DNA of 64,000 bases from Cytophagales bacterium (lineage in GTDB: Bacteria > Bacteroidota > Bacteroidia > Cytophagales > Cyclobacteriaceae): positions 124,001 to 188,000 of the forward strand of contig JAWPMT010000002.1 in NCBI GenBank assembly GCA_033344775.1, written 5' to 3'. Position 1 is the stretch's first letter. Every line of letters begins with the position of its first letter. Positions 1 to 7,874 of the stretch are shown here, piece after piece. The position numbers and the translations under genes are program-made. The notes under the pieces are model-generated. The model had not been told where the DNA came from and searched no databases. It worked only from the letters and a program-made list of their open reading frames with translations.

Positions 1-174
1 ATGGTAGATGCATCATTTGACAACAAAATAACGGAAGTGACCATCACCGCCCGATATGAAGATTGTGAGGGGACAGGTACCATCGTTGCAAATCCTCCGT
101 TTCCACAAGAAGGTGGATATGGTAAAGTAGGAGGGCATTTTCTTGATAAGGTGAAATTCAGAAGTGTCTATTGA
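1..174 (+). CDS. C-terminal end of an unidentified protein (partial)
   Basis: An open frame runs from the first base of the window to a TGA at 172-174, giving 57 residues that end in HFLDKVKFRSVY. It begins with an ATG at base 1, but nothing upstream is visible, so this is most likely the end of a longer gene. No domain is recognisable. A terminator-like hairpin follows at 239-266, which supports a real gene end here. Confidence 0.5.
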   Translation: MVDASFDNKITEVTITARYEDCEGTGTIVANPPFPQEGGYGKVGGHFLDKVKFRSVY

Positions 175-238
175 GTAGGTCCGTTGTTTATGTGGCCATT
201 TCAATGCACCTAAGATCGCTGTGAAATAATTGAAATGA

Positions 239-266
239 AAGCCTCTGAGAGATCAGGGGCTTTTTC
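239..266 (+). terminator. Intrinsic terminator
   Basis: The arms AAGCCTCTGA and TCAGGGGCTT pair with one G-T wobble around a GAGA loop and are followed by a T-run. It lies between the convergent ends of the partial gene at 1-174 and the minus-strand gene ending at 280, so it may serve both. Confidence 0.65.
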
Positions 267-279
267 ATGTTTATCTACT

Positions 280-636
280 TCATTCTATGAGGTAATCCAT
301 GGCTTCCTCCTGGGTATCAAAAGGCAACCACTTGATCGTAGCAACTACATTGAATCCCAAAAGCAATGCTTTTTTAAGCCCAGTCACACCTAAAATAGCT
401 CCTTTGGGAACATGGTCGTTCAATGTTCTTCTGGCAAGATCTTTGGCCGCGGCCATGAATTCAGAATTGAGGCTGGTGCCTGTTACATCTACCAGGGTCA
501 AAACTTCCTTACCTTGTTTTCTGATCACTTGCTCCACTTCGAGGTGTTTGGCGAGTAGTTCTTCCTGATTGGTGCAAACAGAATAATCTGCCTGGACGAT
601 GGACTTTCCTTTGTGTGAGATAATGTTGACGGACAT
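280..636 (-). CDS. STAS/SpoIIAA-like small protein
   Basis: 118 residues, no signal peptide or membrane segment, so cytoplasmic. The pattern of a short N-terminal strand, the segment VLTLVDVTGT around residues 45-54 and a following helix rich in Ala resembles the STAS-like fold used by anti-sigma antagonists and lipid-binding SEC14-like proteins. No phosphorylatable Ser/Thr motif of the classical DSxG type is evident; DVTGTS is the nearest. It stands alone between convergent and divergent neighbours. The family assignment rests on overall pattern only and the partner is unknown. Confidence 0.55.
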   Translation of the reverse strand: MSVNIISHKGKSIVQADYSVCTNQEELLAKHLEVEQVIRKQGKEVLTLVDVTGTSLNSEFMAAAKDLARRTLNDHVPKGAILGVTGLKKALLLGFNVVATIKWLPFDTQEEAMDYLIE

Positions 637-817
637 TTAGACGGATTAATGTGACATCAAAAAAAGGTAATACTATCACATGTATAAATCTGATAGTATT
701 AAATGGGAATATTGCCTGGGTGATCAGGGTATATTTAAAACTAAGGTTTTATAGATCGGGAGCTTGAATTTGGAGGAATCGCACTTCATTGCATATGTTT
801 AAGGCTTACCCTGCTTT

Positions 818-2029
818 ATGTCAAATTCCAATTCATTAAATCAACCCTTAACCCTTCCATGTGGGGTAACAATCAAGAACCGGATTGCCAAAGCGGCAAT
901 GACGGAACGATTGGCCAATCGTAAGCAACAAGCAACAAGAGCCTTGGTGAATCTCTATGATCAATGGTCGTCCAATGGGGCAGGCCTGTTGATCACGGGA
1001 AACATTCTGGTCGACCCTCGATACAAAGAAGCGTCCGGTAACATTGTTTTGGAAGATGGATCTGGCCTGGAACCTTTGTCGAAAATGGTGGCCAAAGGAA
1101 AGAATAACGACACCCACATTTGGGCGCAGATCAGTCATGCCGGTCGACAGGCGAGCATATTTTCCACGTTTAAACCCATTGCCCCTTCTGCTATTCAGTT
1201 GAAGAAAATGGGCCTGTTTGCAAAACCAAAAGCCATGACCCTGGAGCAAATTAAGGACGTGGAAGATCGGTTTGTGCGTACTTCACTGCTTTGTCAGCAA
1301 GCAGGTTTTACGGGCGTACAGGTACATGCTGCCCATGGTTATTTGTTGAGTCAGTTTTTGTCACCTCTGACCAATCAAAGAAGTGATGACTATGGTGGGG
1401 CCATTGAAAACAGAGCAAGATTGCTGTTTGATATGGTGAAGAGATTGCGATCTGAACTTGGAGATGCTTTTCCAATATCGGTCAAGTTAAACAGTGCTGA
1501 TTTTCAACGAGGTGGATTTGATGAACAAGATTCTTTGTATGTGATCGGAGAGTTGGAAAAATTAGGCATTGATTTGTTAGAGATATCTGGCGGAACCTAT
1601 GAAAACCTGAAGTTCCTGACCGAACGCTATCAGAAGGAATCGACGAAACAACGCGAGGCGTACTTTATGGATTTCGCGAAGCAAGTGCGTGAGAAAACAA
1701 AACTACCTTTGATGATTACAGGTGGATTCAGAACCCGAGCTTTCTGTGAAGAAGTGCTTGGTAATGAGGAATTGGAAATGATTGGCTTTGCCCGGCCGTT
1801 TCTGGTGGATCGTGACTTTCCCAAACAATTCGTAGAAAACCCTGATGGACGAGTAGCCGATGCTAAATTCCATATGCCCATCAAGATGCTCAAAGATTTT
1901 GCTGAAGGCGGATTCTACGATTATCAGATCCATCAACTGGCTTCAGATAAACCTTTGAGGCCTAATTACAGTCCTTATCTGGCTGTACTCCGCCTCACCT
2001 GGAATGAGATGCGGAAAGGGTGGTTTTGA
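818..2029 (+). CDS. NADH:flavin oxidoreductase, Old Yellow Enzyme family
   Basis: 403 residues, the normal length for a single-domain FMN-binding TIM barrel of the Old Yellow Enzyme family. Family marks seen are ISHAGRQ near residue 107, HAAHGYLLSQFLSP near 170 (substrate/FMN-binding His pair), the RSDDYGG segment that follows, and GGFRTR plus IGFARPFL in the C-terminal phosphate-binding part. Such enzymes reduce activated alkenes with NAD(P)H; the physiological substrate cannot be read from the sequence. There is no iron-sulfur domain, so it is not a 2,4-dienoyl-CoA reductase of the long type. The start at 818 directly precedes conserved sequence. It appears monocistronic. Confidence 0.9.
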   Translation: MSNSNSLNQPLTLPCGVTIKNRIAKAAMTERLANRKQQATRALVNLYDQWSSNGAGLLITGNILVDPRYKEASGNIVLEDGSGLEPLSKMVAKGKNNDTHIWAQISHAGRQASIFSTFKPIAPSAIQLKKMGLFAKPKAMTLEQIKDVEDRFVRTSLLCQQAGFTGVQVHAAHGYLLSQFLSPLTNQRSDDYGGAIENRARLLFDMVKRLRSELGDAFPISVKLNSADFQRGGFDEQDSLYVIGELEKLGIDLLEISGGTYENLKFLTERYQKESTKQREAYFMDFAKQVREKTKLPLMITGGFRTRAFCEEVLGNEELEMIGFARPFLVDRDFPKQFVENPDGRVADAKFHMPIKMLKDFAEGGFYDYQIHQLASDKPLRPNYSPYLAVLRLTWNEMRKGWF

Positions 2030-2087
2030 TCACAAGTAGGCAACTCCTTCTTTATATATCCGCTCTTACTTTGTAATTCACTTCATT

Positions 2088-2564
2088 ATGGTTAAAGTCA
2101 AACTACTACTTAATACTATCATAATTATCCTCTTGATAGGGTGTATAAAAGACCCTAAGAAGCTTGAAGTTTCCGAAAAGGGACAACATCTAATCGTGGG
2201 CACCTGGAAGTTGATCTCCGGAACAATCATTCAGGATGGGGACACCACGGTTACAAATTACACCACGGACCAGGAAATGATCAAAATCATTAACGCTACT
2301 CATTTCGCATTCCTAAGACATGACCTGAATGCACCAGAGGATACCAGTAAATTGTTTGTAGCAGGTGGAGGTACATATACCCTCGAAGGAAATGTGTATA
2401 CAGAACACCTCGAATACTTCACTTTGCGTGAATGGGAGGGTAATCACTTTGAATTGACATTCACCATCGATGGGGACACATTGATCACCAGAGGAGTGGA
2501 GGAGGTGGCAGACTTGAATGTCAAGTATTATAACATCGAGAAGTATTATCGATTATCCAGGTGA
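2088..2564 (+). CDS. Lipocalin-like lipoprotein
   Basis: 158 residues with a lipoprotein signal peptide: basic start, hydrophobic run, then LLIGC with Cys near residue 19. The mature part begins with a linker and then VGTWKLISG, a typical opening of small lipocalin-like domains in Bacteroidota, followed by beta-rich sequence ending YYNIEKYYRL. It is likely anchored to a membrane and faces the periplasm. Ligand unknown. It sits 58 bp after the flavin oxidoreductase gene on the same strand and could be cotranscribed with it. Confidence 0.65.
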   Translation: MVKVKLLLNTIIIILLIGCIKDPKKLEVSEKGQHLIVGTWKLISGTIIQDGDTTVTNYTTDQEMIKIINATHFAFLRHDLNAPEDTSKLFVAGGGTYTLEGNVYTEHLEYFTLREWEGNHFELTFTIDGDTLITRGVEEVADLNVKYYNIEKYYRLSR

Positions 2565-2660
2565 TTTGGTAAAAGGGTAAATCCTTTCATCAATTGTCTG
2601 GCTCAATCATGTGGACCAGGTCACTATATTTGATGACCACATTGCCTGGCTTTTTATCTC

Positions 2661-4202
2661 ATGAGAAATTCATTTTTATACGCTTACCTGGTTCTTTGCC
2701 TCTTCTTTTTTTCTTGTGAAGCACCAGCTTCGCAGGAAATCGATCTGGAAGAACTAACCATTACTGAAATACATGCAGCTTATGCTGACGGAACCTTTAG
2801 TAGTGAGGCGTTGGTTCGGGCTTACATCAAAACAATTGAAACTTCTGACCAGGCGATTAATTCCATTTCGATTATCAATCCTGAGGCAATCGCAAAGGCC
2901 CAAGCACTGGATAAGGAATTTCAAGAGACAAAAGTACTCCGGCCACTGCACGGGATTCCAATTGTGGTGAAGGACAATATCAACACCATAGGTTTGCCTA
3001 CCACAGCAGGAGCATTGGCATTAAAGGATTTCATTCCTGAGGACAATGCCTATATCATCCAACAATTAGAGGATGCCGGGGCTATCGTATTGGCAAAAAC
3101 CAACATGGCGGAGTGGGCATTTTCTGCGATGCATACGGAGAGTTCTACCATAGGGACAACTAGAAATCCTTATAACCTCGCGCATGTACCCGCAGGTTCG
3201 AGCGGTGGAACTGGAGCTTCTGTTGCGGCCAATTTTGCGCTCGGCGGATTAGGGACAGATACAGGTAATTCAATCCGGGGACCCTCTTCACACAATGCTT
3301 TGGTCGGTTTTAGGACTACCCTGGGATTGATCAGTAGAGAAGGCATTGTGCCACTGTTCCTGAGAAATGACGTGGTAGGCCCCATGTGCCGTACGGTTGA
3401 GGACGCGACTCGGATCATGGAAGTCATGGTTGGGGTAGACCCCAAAGATCCGCTTACAACTTATTCTGAGGGAAAAGCACAAGTCAATTACCAACAGTAT
3501 CTGGATAAAAATGGATTACAGGATGCAAGGATCGGGGTATTGCGTGAGTTGAGTGATGAGGATACCGATCCCGATATCCAACGTATGTTTGAAGCGGCCA
3601 TAGCGGACCTGAGATCTTTAGGAGCAGAGGTAATTGATCCGGTTGTTGTTCCAAATTTTGCAGCGGTGCGTCAAAATCAATGGTGTGCCATGTTCAGGAC
3701 GGATTTAGAAGATTTTCTGCAGACTTACGTGAATAGTGACACGATCCAAACGCTGGAAGATATCATTCGTATCGGAACTACCTCGGAATATGCACGCCGA
3801 CAATTATCCAACAGTACTACCGCCAGTGGGAGGTGGGGCGAATCAGATGCAGAATGCCAGGATGTGTACCAGGATGTTCATCGAGTAGCATTTCGGGAAG
3901 CCATAGAATCGGTCATGGACTCATTGCAGCTGGATGCGATCATCTATCCGTCCTGGAACAATCAGCCCGCCCGGATTGATCATTTCGCAGAAGAATACAA
4001 AGGGGACAACAATCAGGTGATTTCACCACATACTGGCCAACCCGCGTTTACTGTACCTATGGGATACAATGATGTCGGTTTGCCAGCCGGCCTGCAGTTC
4101 TTGGGTCGCATGTATGATGAGCCTACACTGATCAAATTGACTTATGCTTACGAGCAAGGCACAAAATGGAGGAAATCGCCTGTTTTGGTAGCTTCGGAGT
4201 AA
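2661..4202 (+). CDS. Amidase-signature hydrolase, lipoprotein
   Basis: 513 residues. The first 20 form a lipoprotein signal ending FFSC, so the enzyme is probably membrane-anchored outside the cytoplasm. The amidase-signature Ser-cisSer-Lys triad can be placed: Lys104 in VVKDN, the Gly/Ser loop AGSSGG at 178-183, and Ser204 in GNSIRGPSS. The C-terminal part contains the family's GQPAFTVPMG segment. Related enzymes hydrolyse amides such as aryl or peptide amides; substrate not inferable. TATATTTG at 2625-2632 fits a Bacteroidota -7 element, although no well-spaced -33 TTG is visible. The gene converges on the phospholipase D-like gene across a strong hairpin. Confidence 0.88.
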   Translation: MRNSFLYAYLVLCLFFFSCEAPASQEIDLEELTITEIHAAYADGTFSSEALVRAYIKTIETSDQAINSISIINPEAIAKAQALDKEFQETKVLRPLHGIPIVVKDNINTIGLPTTAGALALKDFIPEDNAYIIQQLEDAGAIVLAKTNMAEWAFSAMHTESSTIGTTRNPYNLAHVPAGSSGGTGASVAANFALGGLGTDTGNSIRGPSSHNALVGFRTTLGLISREGIVPLFLRNDVVGPMCRTVEDATRIMEVMVGVDPKDPLTTYSEGKAQVNYQQYLDKNGLQDARIGVLRELSDEDTDPDIQRMFEAAIADLRSLGAEVIDPVVVPNFAAVRQNQWCAMFRTDLEDFLQTYVNSDTIQTLEDIIRIGTTSEYARRQLSNSTTASGRWGESDAECQDVYQDVHRVAFREAIESVMDSLQLDAIIYPSWNNQPARIDHFAEEYKGDNNQVISPHTGQPAFTVPMGYNDVGLPAGLQFLGRMYDEPTLIKLTYAYEQGTKWRKSPVLVASE

Positions 4203-4212
4203 AGTGAAATTA

Positions 4213-4241
4213 CTCAGCGCCACTTTATCGATGGCGCTGAG
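4213..4241. terminator. Bidirectional terminator
   Basis: Perfect 10-bp stem CTCAGCGCCA / TGGCGCTGAG with a 9-base loop, placed between the convergent stops at 4202 and 4254. A T-run follows on the plus side. Confidence 0.75.
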
Positions 4242-4253
4242 CAATGATGATTT

Positions 4254-5333
4254 TTAAGTGTATACCTCTCTGCCAAACACTTCGATGATGCGGTTTACTT
4301 CTTTCAGGGCGTAAGATGCAAATTCTTTTTGCTTGCTGATTTTGGCTGGATCGGTCTCATGCAGATTTCCGAAGATCATGATGTTTTCATCGTTCAACGC
4401 GTTGGCAGGGCCCGTATAGTTGAAGCTCCCCCCAATCACGACCTGCTCATCTATGATCATCAATTTGTGGTGAAGTTTTCCCAGCTTTTCAGGAAATTCA
4501 TCATGCACCAGTTTAGAAGCCAAGTACGTATCGATACCTGCTCTGTCCAAAACTTTGGTAGCAGCCCACTTCTGATTACCTGCTTTGTTTTCAAAGACAC
4601 CTTTGATTTTTACTCCGGCTCTGGCACTCAACAACATTTGATCATCAATTCCTGAAGATTGCGAGAACGTGAAGATGGCAAAGTCGATCCGATTCGTCGC
4701 TTTGGCCATTTGCTTCATGATTTCCATCTCGGGATTGTGATCAGGGGCAAACAACACTTTTATTGGGATTTCCGAAACTTCCTCGATATCCGGAATTTTG
4801 TCGTGTCCTTCGTTAAGTTTCCCAAAATGACCCTGCATGATCTCCTTGAATTCACGATAATAGAGAACCGCAATTTTTTTGTCATGAATGACGAAAATAT
4901 GGTTGAGATTGTTCGTTACCCCCGTGTAAGTAAAGTTGGTAGAACCTGTAAGGACAGATACCCTGTCTCTGACAATGAACTTTTGATGAAAGATGCTTGT
5001 GTTAAAATCTAGTTTGACATTCACCCCTGCCCGCATCATGGTGGCCATGATCTCTCTATTGTGTTGCAGGCTTCCTCCTTCGCGATATGGGTTCTTCAGT
5101 CCAGGATAAGACTTCAGATAATCTCCTTCCAGCACTACAGTGGTGGTGATGCCACGTTGTTTGGCTTTTATGATGGCATTGGCGATGTTCCAGTTATCCA
5201 CTTCCTGGATAGCGATTTCAAGCCGTTTTTCAGCACCTTCAATGAAATCAACGATGGTTTCTTCCAGGTTGTCCGGAGCTCCCAAAGTATGTGGCCCCAT
5301 GTAGAGATTAACATTTCCTATAGTTACAGGCAT
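4254..5333 (-). CDS. Phospholipase D-like (HKD) protein
   Basis: 359 residues with two HKD motifs: H116-x-K118-x4-D123 (HQKFIVRD) followed by LTGSTNFT, and H288-x-K290-x4-D295 (HHKLMIID) followed by IGGSFNYTGPAN. Two HKD motifs in one chain form a complete active site of the phospholipase D superfamily, which includes cardiolipin synthases, nucleases and lipases. No signal peptide or membrane segment is seen, so a cytoplasmic nuclease or phosphodiesterase is more likely than cardiolipin synthase. Stand-alone gene; exact substrate unknown. Confidence 0.85.
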   Translation of the reverse strand: MPVTIGNVNLYMGPHTLGAPDNLEETIVDFIEGAEKRLEIAIQEVDNWNIANAIIKAKQRGITTTVVLEGDYLKSYPGLKNPYREGGSLQHNREIMATMMRAGVNVKLDFNTSIFHQKFIVRDRVSVLTGSTNFTYTGVTNNLNHIFVIHDKKIAVLYYREFKEIMQGHFGKLNEGHDKIPDIEEVSEIPIKVLFAPDHNPEMEIMKQMAKATNRIDFAIFTFSQSSGIDDQMLLSARAGVKIKGVFENKAGNQKWAATKVLDRAGIDTYLASKLVHDEFPEKLGKLHHKLMIIDEQVVIGGSFNYTGPANALNDENIMIFGNLHETDPAKISKQKEFASYALKEVNRIIEVFGREVYT

Positions 5334-5432
5334 AGCAAGACGAATTTATGAACTCCTAATTTCCTTAAAAAAGCGGCGACGTGCAATACCCGATTTTGGG
5401 TAAAATAGCTGTTTGGATTATAAATCTTCCAA

Positions 5433-5594
5433 ATGAAATGGCTCTTTGCATCAAAAGTTAGGGATCATGCGGATTTCCGTGTAGAAATAACCGATAAATT
5501 CAATCACCTGGAGATCAGTGAAGCATTACATTCCTCGCCAGAAATTCGGTTTGATCCGAAATTAGCCAACGATAAAGTACAGCACCAGGCCTGA
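5433..5594 (+). CDS. Possible small ORF, unknown
   Basis: A 53-codon frame from ATG 5433 to TGA 5592-5594 beginning MKWLFASKVRDHADFRVEI. No family is recognised and no ribosome-binding site is clear. Its last part overlaps an opposite-strand candidate (5562-5663), so at most one of the two is likely to be real. It lies in a 469-bp interval that otherwise has no gene. Confidence 0.25.
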   Translation: MKWLFASKVRDHADFRVEITDKFNHLEISEALHSSPEIRFDPKLANDKVQHQA

Positions 5595-5663
5595 GATCAA
5601 TAATATTACATCTCTCCATTCGGAGGCAGTAAGATGCTCTTGAATATTCGACGGATTATTCAT
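5562..5663 (-). CDS. Candidate 33-residue single-span membrane peptide
   Basis: ATG at 5663 (minus) to TAA at 5562 encodes 33 residues: a polar start MNNPSNIQEHLTASEWRD followed by a hydrophobic run of about 14 residues (VILLISGLVLYFIVG). A short amphipathic start, a Trp and then one membrane span is a plausible design for a small membrane protein. It lies upstream of nothing obvious and could be an independent unit. Conservation in relatives would decide. Confidence 0.35.
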   Translation of the reverse strand: MNNPSNIQEHLTASEWRDVILLISGLVLYFIVG

Positions 5664-5802
5664 CGGTTATTGGTGGTTTGGGTTTTACCAAATTCGCACA
5701 AAAAATGATTCAAGACACGTGAAATCGATGATTGGTAATAATCGTTCGATAAATTGTACTAATTATTGATTACTAAATAACGTTTACAGTTTTATGGGTT
5801 GA

Positions 5803-6330
5803 CTAAGATTCCGATTTGGACTCTTTGAGGTGAACGATCGATTTTTGGATAGCCAGGTTGTTGGGGTAGTAGATATCCTGCCCGTCAGCCCTCCGAATTT
5901 GTATGGAGAACAGAGAGACGCCCAATACTTCTCCTTCTGCAGAGTTATCGCCATCCATGATCTTGACTTTGGAGCCGATCTTGAACGGGAAAAAGAAAAA
6001 CAGGATTACAGATGCGGTGATGTTACTGACGATTGACCAGTTGGCAAACAATCCCACACCAACTACGGTAAGTACGGAAGCGACATACAACGAAAGACCT
6101 TTCAACGAGATTTCCCAGATGATGCCCAATACAACGAGCATTAATACTGTCAGGCCTGCATTGATGGCTTTTTTGATATAAATGGTGCGTGTATCTTCAA
6201 AATTGTACCGTAGTGCTCGCTTCACCACCCGACGGGAAAACAGCAGTCGTAGCAGTAGGAATAGCAAGACGGTTAATAGCGTCAGACCAATCTGGACGAG
6301 CTGATCATTGGATTTGAGTTGCTCAAGCAT
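5803..6330 (-). CDS. Small MscS-family mechanosensitive channel
   Basis: 175 residues. An N-terminal span near residues 13-28 is followed by two spans at about 58-78 and 84-105, then the MscS pore-lining/beta domain: VGVGLFANWSIVSN, FFFFPFKIGSKVKIMDG, then EGEVLGVSLFSIQIRRADG and YYPNN. The C-terminal cytoplasmic vestibule is very short, so this is a minimal MscS protein. It would release solutes under hypoosmotic membrane tension. A second, larger MscS protein is encoded at 49176-50759. Monocistronic by spacing. Confidence 0.85.
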   Translation of the reverse strand: MLEQLKSNDQLVQIGLTLLTVLLFLLLRLLFSRRVVKRALRYNFEDTRTIYIKKAINAGLTVLMLVVLGIIWEISLKGLSLYVASVLTVVGVGLFANWSIVSNITASVILFFFFPFKIGSKVKIMDGDNSAEGEVLGVSLFSIQIRRADGQDIYYPNNLAIQKSIVHLKESKSES

Positions 6331-6508
6331 CTTGAGTATTTTATCGGTCTTAGGTTTATCGTTAAAGTGAAAATAAGACTTTTATTGGAGTAATTTCACC
6401 GTCATATGATAATCCATAATAATGGTTAGTTCCTCTGAAGGAAGTTCGGATCTTCTTTTCATTGTGTCTATTTATCGGTACATTACCCAATAGTAATATT
6501 AAAAGGAA

Positions 6509-6580
6509 ATGACTATGAAAAAGTTGACGAAAAAACAGGCAGTAAGTGTGAAAGGTGCAACCAAATCACTCTACGAGTAA
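6509..6580 (+). CDS. Candidate 23-residue peptide gene
   Basis: ATG at 6509 is preceded by AAAAGGAA, a fair ribosome-binding site. It encodes MTMKKLTKKQAVSVKGATK then SLYE before TAA. The basic MKKLTKKQ..VKG pattern recalls leader regions of Bacteroidota ribosomally made peptides, which read MKKLxKKEL..VKGG, but there is no core peptide after it. A 12-bp hairpin begins 7 bases after the stop, which fits a tiny independent transcript. No processing gene is nearby. Confidence 0.35.
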   Translation: MTMKKLTKKQAVSVKGATKSLYE

Positions 6581-6587
6581 GCACTAG

Positions 6588-6635
6588 TGCTCATTGGTAC
6601 ACTAACTTTCAGTCGATACCAATGAGCATGTTTTC
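6588..6635 (+). terminator. Hairpin after the small peptide, possible terminator
   Basis: TGCTCATTGGTA (6588-6599) and TACCAATGAGCA (6617-6628) form a perfect 12-bp stem with a 17-base loop. The following TGTTTT is only a weak T-run, so termination is plausible but not certain. Confidence 0.5.
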
Positions 6636-6727
6636 CGTAAAACAACTAAGTCCAAAGTCATCCAACTGGCTTTTCCAGTAGACAATTCTTTCCCCACCCC
6701 AGTACACAATGCTATTAAGTTAAGATA

Positions 6728-6857
6728 CGTCACTGCGAAGAACTGAATCGGACCGCCGAGCGGCAGTCTATTCTGCATTTGTGCTTCGAAAGCTAATTTG
6801 AGATTGACGCTTCGGCGGTCCGATCGCCAGCCGGTGGCCGGTGCCATCGCAATGACG
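6728..6857. repeat. Palindromic dispersed element with CGTCAYTGCGA ends
   Basis: The outer arms are CGTCACTGCGA (6728-6738) and TCGCAATGACG (6847-6857), and an inner pair ATCGGACCGCCGAGCG / CGCTTCGGCGGTCCGAT lies at 6747-6762 and 6808-6824. The same outer ends occur at 18708-18828. It looks like a non-coding, REP-like dispersed repeat. The minus-strand frame through it (6602-6847) shows no protein-like features. Confidence 0.6.
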
Positions 6858-7007
6858 ATGCATTTTCCTTAAATTAAAAGCATAGCCCGGGTATAGCCTT
6901 GGGATTTACTCAAATATAAAATACGCTTATAATTTCTATAATAAATATAAAAGTATATTTATTGTGTAAATCCATCCGATCAATCATTTTTCTCGTTCAA
7001 CCATGAT
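6858..7007. other. AT-rich upstream region
   Basis: Very AT-rich stretch (ATAAATATAAAAGTATATTTATTG) between the palindromic repeat and the exported protein gene at 7008. It probably holds the promoter of the 7008-9155 gene string, but no full TTG/TAnnTTTG pair was found. Confidence 0.3.
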
Positions 7008-7322
7008 ATGAGAAAAATCAAACAAATAAGTCAAATGATTGTCATGATAGGGGCGCTGCTCATGTCAGGCGATCTGGTGGCTTATCATGCTTTTTCTCAT
7101 GCTTCCTCATCGGAATCACGCATCGAGGTTGAAACCATAGAAGAAGGGGAGGTTCGCGAATTCGTGGCTCGGTCCAGACAAGTTGTCAGAAAGGGCAATC
7201 AGTCCATGAAATCAACGTACGACCGTTCTTCTTCGTTCAACCCAATTTTTATCAAAAACACATCTCAGGCAGCATTATCTCGTACACCGAGATTCATTCA
7301 ATGCTGCACTTTCCGGAATTAG
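7008..7322 (+). CDS. Small exported or membrane-anchored protein, unknown
   Basis: 104 residues. A basic start and a hydrophobic run at about 9-28 suggest a signal peptide or one membrane anchor. The rest is polar (ESRIEVETIEEGEVREF) with a basic C-terminal part ending in IQCCTFRN. No family is recognised. It precedes another exported protein and an SPFH lipoprotein on the same strand, with a 136-bp gap, so the three may share a function. Confidence 0.5.
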   Translation: MRKIKQISQMIVMIGALLMSGDLVAYHAFSHASSSESRIEVETIEEGEVREFVARSRQVVRKGNQSMKSTYDRSSSFNPIFIKNTSQAALSRTPRFIQCCTFRN

Positions 7323-7458
7323 GTCGATCCATAATTTCTGTTAAATCGATTCTAAATCAGCGCAACTGTTCTGAAATGTTATTTAGCTGAATTAAGCTTA
7401 TTCTTCCGTTCAGTGAAATATTTCTACAGCTGATCGCACAAAAAACATAACCAAAACC

Positions 7459-7863
7459 ATGATTGATAAGCATATATTCCTCAGCCTGTGGCTATTGGTG
7501 TCAATTCCTATGATCCTTGTAGCGCAGGAGAACCAAAACGAAGGGCAACCGCCTTCTGCTGATCATAGTCAGTTACTTACCTTCAAAGTGGATCGAACAT
7601 TTGCTGAGCGGGAGGCTATCAATGAAAATCTATTCAAAAAAGAGGTGTATCAGCGATTGGGGGTGGATAGCCCCCATTTTCTGAAAGAGATGCCATTAAC
7701 CATGACCTATGCTTATATAGGTAAACCTGTACCGGGCATCCTCTCAGATTCCAGTGATACAACACCAGTAATGAGAATCGTCAATGTTTCTCAGGTGAAT
7801 TCCTCGAACCATCCAATCAATCATCGAAACAATCTGGCACCTTCAATTCAAATCACATTTTAA
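7459..7863 (+). CDS. Exported protein of unknown function
   Basis: 134 residues with a clear signal peptide (hydrophobic run at 6-22, likely cut after LVAQ). The mature part is polar, carries VDRTFAEREAINENLFKKEV and ends in SIQITF. No known domain. It ends 11 bp before the SPFH lipoprotein gene, so cotranscription is likely and a shared envelope role is possible. Confidence 0.6.
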   Translation: MIDKHIFLSLWLLVSIPMILVAQENQNEGQPPSADHSQLLTFKVDRTFAEREAINENLFKKEVYQRLGVDSPHFLKEMPLTMTYAYIGKPVPGILSDSSDTTPVMRIVNVSQVNSSNHPINHRNNLAPSIQITF

Positions 7864-7874
7864 ACATCTAAACA

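Noticed and set aside
13-204. Minus-strand 63-codon frame at the window start
   Set aside because: It is antisense to a better supported C-terminal coding frame followed by a terminator.
6602-6847. Minus-strand 81-codon frame
   Set aside because: It runs through the palindromic element and the peptide hairpin and has no recognisable features.
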